Assembly (NCBI RefSeq): GCF_030704535.1
Contig: NC_081819.1
Coordinates: 23,222,001 to 23,286,000, forward strand
DNA from: Vitis vinifera
Taxonomy: Eukaryota; Streptophyta; Magnoliopsida; Vitales; Vitaceae
Reading direction: 5' to 3'
DNA length: 64,000 nt
Made by a program: the position numbers and the translations under genes. The notes beneath the pieces were generated by a model, which saw nothing but the letters and a program-made list of their open reading frames with translations, searched no databases and had not been told where the DNA came from. Shown here piece by piece: positions 59,206 to 64,000 of the stretch (position 1 is the stretch's first letter; each line of letters starts with the position of its first letter).

Positions 59206-60993
59206 GGAAGAAAATATCGGTAATCACGGATATATCGGTACTTCGATTTTACGGATATATCGGATATATCGGAGATATATCGACGGATATTTTGGAAAAA
59301 AATATTGGTAGGCTTAAAATTGTTAAAAACTCATGAAAATGTAAAGAAAACTTCATAATAATATAATTAGAAGTATAATAGACATTTTAAAGTTGTTTTG
59401 TAGAAAAATTTGATATACATATGATATAATTTGCGATATTAAATGTAATTATATCATGTCGATCTATAAGAAATGTTAATTTTGTAATTGTTCTCATTAT
59501 AAAGTCACATAAAATACTTCATTTCATTAAATAGCAATAATTTGTACACATTACATTAGAATGTCCCTTTGGTACCAAAATGAGGATCGATGTGGTTCAA
59601 TGGGATTGATAGATGAAGGAACATCGTCTTGCTGTTGGAGACAATATTGGTACCAACTCAATGAGCCTCGATAATATTGGTTAAAAATTCTAACATGCCA
59701 TGCATATATCTCTTGAGTCCTGCCCACTGCCTCTACATGGATAGGATACTCAAAGTTCACCCATGTGTTAATGCCCAATCCTCCTTCCATCTGATATGGA
59801 ACTTGGTAAGGCATTTGTCTAGAAGGTGAATAACACGACATACCATACTCTTCATCTGTTGAACTTGAAGGTTGACCATAACTCATCACATGAGGAGGGT
59901 AGACATTAGCCTCATTCGAGGAGTCACTAAATTGAGTTCCTATACTCATAGATTCAAAACTCCCTGAAAGTAACTCCTCATTATATGGTTCCATCATTCG
60001 TTCTCTTCCTCTATAAGGCTTCCCAATAGCTCCTATGCCTGGACCAGCTCTTCTAGAGCCATGGTCTTCATCCTGTGTGTAGTGTGTGAAAGTATTTTCA
60101 CAGGTGAATTGGCTGACTGGATATTGACTATGTTGACGTTCATTAATATCTCCTCCCGCATTATCACCTCCATCATCAGTTCCACCTCTTGAACCATCGT
60201 AACCAGAAGCAGAAGTACCTGCAGCACTAGGTCTACTACTATGGCCAGCGCTTGTGGAGTCAATCTCTTGGTGGGAATCATCAGTATCTTTGCTAAAACT
60301 TTCAGAGTGAACTTCTTCAGATAACACACGTTCAACATTAACTCCAAATTCTCGAGCATGAGTGGCAATTCGTGGATCGGGATTTCCAACTTCGTCATCC
60401 AAGTGTATAGGCCTCACCCATTGGAACAACTGATTATCTTCTTCTTCACCCACCTTGGCTGAAATGTCAAGAAGATCAAGATAATCTTTTTCAGAAACTC
60501 GATCATTTTCTGCCTCCATATCGCGTAACTTTAGCCTCATATTATAGTAACAAAAAACTAATTGCTCCAATTGAGAGTAAGCCAAACGATTTCGTTGCTT
60601 TGTGTGGATGAGAGCAAACGTGCTCCAATTTCTCTCACAGGCAGTAGATGATGCAGTTTGTGAGAGAACTTTGATGGCTAACTTTCTCAATGTAGGTGTT
60701 TGATTCCCATACATAAACCACCATTCAGCTGCAACCAATTTGATAATCATATAAATACTTATGTGGTGAATTTACAATAATGATAATCAATTTTTTCCTA
60801 TAAAGACTCACTGGGCACCATGGTTAACCTTGCTGCAATCGCTGCTCGATCACCGAATCCTCTTTTTGCATCTCGAAAAAGCACAAACTATGTATTCAAC
60901 ATTTAATTTGTTAATATCATATTTGTTAGTAAACGTTCAAATAAATTGATGAATGAAATTATTGTTTTATAGACAAATAATAGTTTTTTATTT
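59205..60993 (-). mobile_element. hAT-type DNA transposon fragment
   Basis: The left edge (59210-59300) has repeated atatcgg and ggatatatcgg motifs, which look like subterminal repeats. The minus strand codes for a transposase C-terminus. The right edge is cut by a CACTA terminus at 60994, and no further hAT coding sequence is visible beyond it, so this is a nested, truncated copy. Confidence 0.75.
59551..60887 (-). pseudogene. hAT transposase C-terminal part (dimerisation domain)
   Basis: Two exons can be joined on the minus strand: 60887-60812 (FVLFRDAKRGFGDRAAIA...) and about 60731-59551, where the intervening intron is GT-AG. The second begins TEWWFMYGNQTP and contains the dimerisation-domain signature SQTASSTACERNWSTFALIH and the KQRNRL segment. 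A long Ser/Gly/Asp-rich C-terminal tail of ~300 residues follows without a stop. The BED zinc finger, DUF659 and most of the catalytic region are absent, so it cannot transpose by itself. The final reading frame is intact over 399 codons, which is long for a relic. Confidence 0.85.
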
Positions 60994-61400
60994 CACTACA
61001 AGAAAAAGAATCATTGTTGACATATATTATCTTTACTTAAAGTAGTATATGTCAATATTTTTTATTTAAATGGGCAACTATGACATATAAAACTTAGTTA
61101 AAAGAAATAATGACATATATGAATTCCAGTTATTATTCCATGACTTATAACGATGCAACCTTGACAGAGAATTTATAAGTCAATATAAAATTAATATATT
61201 TGTATGTCAAGGTAGCTAAATAAAGGCAATAATGACATATATGGAATTTGCTAAAATTTTCTTTAATTTATAGTAATACAATCTTGATAGAAAAATTATA
61301 AGTCAATATATATAGTTAAAATATTCGTATGTCAAGGTTGGTAAAAGCTATCTTGACAAATAATTTATAAGTCAATGTAATTTCATTTATAAATCTATTA
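60994..61400 (+). mobile_element. CACTA (En/Spm) terminus with subterminal repeats
   Basis: CACTACAAGAAAAA at 60994-61007 is the classic plant CACTA terminal inverted repeat. From 61018 to about 61385 follow at least ten variants of tatgtcaa, ttgacata and ataagtcaat in both orientations, the expected subterminal transposase-binding repeats. The opposite end (TTTTTCTTGTAGTG) was not found inside the window, so the element either extends beyond 64000 or is truncated. Confidence 0.8.
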
Positions 61401-62130
61401 AGGTTATATTAGTAAATATTGAAAATCTCACTTCTCATTTTTTTTTTCTTTTAATTCTATCTAAACCCATTCCCATCTAGAAGCAACTTGAAAGAAAATC
61501 CTAAGAGGCCACCATTAAAAATTTTGTGAAAAGTTAAAATATTTTTCATGAAAATTTATTGGATTAGATATTTATTCTCCTTGCAAATATATATCCTTTA
61601 TAGGGTTTAAATTTTTGTTTTTTTTTTTTTGTTTTTTTTTTTGCATTTTTTATGACATTTATTAAATGATGTAACATGACTTCCTTTTATTTGGTTTATT
61701 ATTGCAACCATAATAATTATGAAAAAATTCATTATAGTATTTTAGGAAAATTTGGAACTTAAAAAAAAGTGGTCCTTAATTATTTTAGGAAACTATGGTA
61801 CTGTTTAGAAGTACCATTATATAATTCATTTGGACAACAAGAGAAGACATAAAAATTGTATATCAAATTTCATTAATTATAATTTTAAGATAATGAAATT
61901 GTTTTATATTTATGCATAAAAAGTTGGAAATAAAATATGTAATATTTTTAATTCTCTCTTATCTAAGTCCTAAGGATGCTTTGATCTCATAATATGATAT
62001 AGACCACTGGCATGAGGTGGTCCATAATCTAACCTTAAATATGAATGAAAATTTCTTTGATCTTGAGCTCGGGTTGTGCAAGGAATGCTTACTCAAGGTT
62101 CAAGAACATTAATCAAAGGAACATGAAATT
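61400..62130. other. AT-rich interior next to the CACTA end
   Basis: No coding exon recognised. Contains a T/G-rich low-complexity run at about 61610-61650. If the CACTA element is intact, this would be its interior. Confidence 0.4.
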
Positions 62131-62164
62131 AAAGCCAAGTGAAAGGCCCATGAAATCTCCGTCT

Positions 62165-62745
62165 TTGATCTTGCAGCAATTCAGCTGCGCACTCTCTGTT
62201 TTTGCTCCTCATGGCATGTTCTGCTGGTACACACCCCATTGGTCCAGTGCCCGTCACAAAAACCCTTCGTGCTCCAAGCTTATATAGCCTTTGCAACCAT
62301 AAGTTTAGACCATACATATAAGTCACTAAAATATATAACATTAATACATTGTATTTTGTTAGAAAATGGGACAACCCAACGCACAAAATAGTAATAGTGC
62401 TTATTTATAAAGTTTACATGCATTGGAAAAGGCTCTAATGTAACAAGTGTCTCTACCTACCAAAACAAGTCTCTTGTGATAGACTATCATATATGCAATA
62501 CCATAATGCATTTGCCCTCAACTCATCCCCAATTCCTCATTAGATTCAATAGTGAATATTTTATGCAGATTAGGCCAAAATGTAACACATGCTGGGGAGA
62601 ATTACCATTAGATTTTTTCGGCACTTGGAGATGAGATAGCAAACATAATTGGGCAGAGTAAATTGGCGAGATCTTGTAGAGTTGGGCACCAAGTAGTAGT
62701 TGTTGACAAAGTCGTTTCTGCCTAGAGTGATGAGGACGAGTGCTT
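62165..62745 (-). pseudogene. GDSL esterase/lipase gene fragment (two exons)
   Basis: On the minus strand, about 62743-62594 codes for [19 protein letters not shown] and continues to SKCRKNLM before gtaatt. About 62290-62165 codes for [29 protein letters not shown] and KNRECAAEL. These are the middle exons of a plant GDSL lipase, including the block with GxND and the GPxGC block. Block I with the catalytic GDS serine and the C-terminal DxxH block are absent. The acceptor before the second exon reads ttgcaaAGG, where a functional gene would have cagAGG, so splicing is probably lost. Plant GDSL enzymes hydrolyse acyl esters in secretion and cuticle processes; this copy should be inactive. Confidence 0.85.
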
Positions 62746-62965
62746 TAAACAAAAGGAAACAAGACATGTTGGCCACATATTATTAAAGAACACCTGGGAG
62801 AAGTGGAATGTACAAGTTGCACCATGTATGGAAGGCTAATAAAAAGTTATTTCTAAATCGTAATTATTTTTTTAGATTTTAAACAAAAGGAAACAATACA
62901 TGTTGACCACAGATTATTGAAGAACACATGGGAGAAGTGGAATATAAGGATGCAGCACATACCAA
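62740..62965. repeat. Local direct duplication next to the GDSL fragment
   Basis: The block aaacaaaaggaaacaagaca through gagaagtggaat near 62745-62812 recurs near 62880-62945 with few changes, a spacing of about 135 bp. The copied part includes the start of the GDSL exon region's flank. Confidence 0.8.
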
Positions 62966-63132
62966 AGGCTACTGCTTGAAAATGATGACAGACCAAGCTT
63001 GAAAAAGAAAGTGAAGCACAGGGTTGTCTCTGAAGAAATTATTAGTTGGAAAAACGAACTCAAAATCTCGTTAGTAATAGGATATCACCCTTGAGATTGT
63101 GGACCAAAAGCGAGATGGATGGACTCTCCCTA

Positions 63133-64000
63133 TGTCACGACCCAAATTCCGGGCGACCCAAAATTTGACCCGTGACCCCAGGTCAAAGGTTTGACCCTAA
63201 GGGTTCCTCCTATTCCATGTTGGCAGTCAACCAAAACACTCTGGATTTTTTTTTTTTTATACATCTCACTAGAATTCTCATAAATTACAATATCCCAAAA
63301 CTACTCAAAACAACAAGATTAAATAAATATTCATTATAGTCCAAAATAAAAGTTCACAATTAACAACTTAATCAAATAAAGCTTCATAGCAAATCCATGA
63401 GTCATAATTGCTAAAACAAATCCCCAAAATCCAAAAAGGAACACAATAACAAATAAATGCCACGCTCCACTAGGCCGCTCCAGGAGCATCCTGAAGTCCT
63501 CCCTGTCCCACCTGTGGATCCTCAGGAGAGATATCTGCATCTAAAAAGGTGTAACAAGGAAGGGGTGAGCATTTCCACATTGCTCAGTAGGGTGCCTAAC
63601 ACCCAAGGGGTTAAAGGGATTACTAAGTTCAAAGAATACGAAAAGAACACTTCAACACCACAGGAACAATTCAACAGTGTCAATCAAACCACATAGTTTA
63701 ATATATATAATTTTATACCCAATTTCACAATATTCAACAATTACATGAATGCACATGAACGTGTGACACACAGTCATACAATGCACTATTGTTCTCGGGC
63801 TTTCACCGAATGATACGCGTCCGCACCCAAATACACTCCCCATTCGGAGTCTTCCCGGGGTAAACTTTTGGGTCTTTCACCCTAGGGATCTCTCTCCCTT
63901 CTTAATTCGCCTCACACGGGCTTCCACTTCTCATCTCTATTTCATTTTTTTCCATTTCATACACTTTTCACAATCTTCATGATTTTATTTATTTATTTAT
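63133..64000. repeat. Probable LTR start (TGTCACGACCC) running off the window
   Basis: The sequence TGTCACGACCCAAATTCCGG opens a stretch with a change to mixed composition, GC-rich in places, and conserved-looking phrases such as gggtgagcatttccacattgc. TGTCACGACC is a common 5' terminus of plant LTR-retrotransposon LTRs. There is no second LTR or coding domain within view, so class and extent are unknown; a non-LTR repeat is possible. Confidence 0.4.

Overview
The window is nuclear DNA of a dicot plant. It holds intron-rich genes with GT-AG splicing and organellar transit peptides, old LINE, Copia, hAT and CACTA relics, and AT-rich intergenic DNA. Gene content, protein sequences and the repeat flavour suggest a woody eudicot such as grapevine (Vitis), but the species is an inference.

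Layout, left to right. (1) 621-6367 (+): 13-exon gene for an AtuA/DUF1446-family protein. (2) 7378-8908 (-): 5-exon two-LIM-domain actin-binding protein of the pollen PLIM2 type, with a repeat-encoded acidic tail. (3) 11746-29598 (+): 20-exon chloroplast K+/H+ antiporter of the KEA1/KEA2 type. Its introns carry three LINE copies, a tRNA-derived SINE and MITEs. (4) 31348-35936 (+): 6-exon plastid FolD (methylene-THF dehydrogenase/cyclohydrolase). (5) 36941-43834 (-): 11-exon threonine aspartase, convergent with FolD. From memory, genes 3-5 are also neighbours at the top of Arabidopsis chromosome 4, so this looks like ancestral microsynteny. (6) 43964-48421: a decayed Copia element with LTRs and target-site duplication, inserted about 125 bp upstream of the threonine aspartase start. 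(7) 49422-59205: a tandem array of at least four units of a small HMA-fold, CaaX-ending protein gene. Two copies are intact, one keeps only promoter and flank, and one is cut after exon 1. A 5'-truncated Copia element lies between the two intact copies. (8) 59205-64000: transposon graveyard with an hAT transposase fragment (-), a CACTA terminus with subterminal repeats, a GDSL-lipase gene fragment (-), and a probable LTR start running off the window.

The five large genes are unrelated housekeeping genes: plastid ion homeostasis, folate metabolism, proteolysis, actin bundling and an uncharacterised AtuA-like enzyme. The most unusual things are the HMA-like array, which has lost the metal-binding cysteines; a SINE sharing its 3' tail with a neighbouring LINE; a GC-AG intron needed to keep KEA in frame; and a captured GDSL fragment next to a CACTA end. 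All exon coordinates come from reading splice consensus, frame and remembered family sequences; no alignment or transcript data were available.
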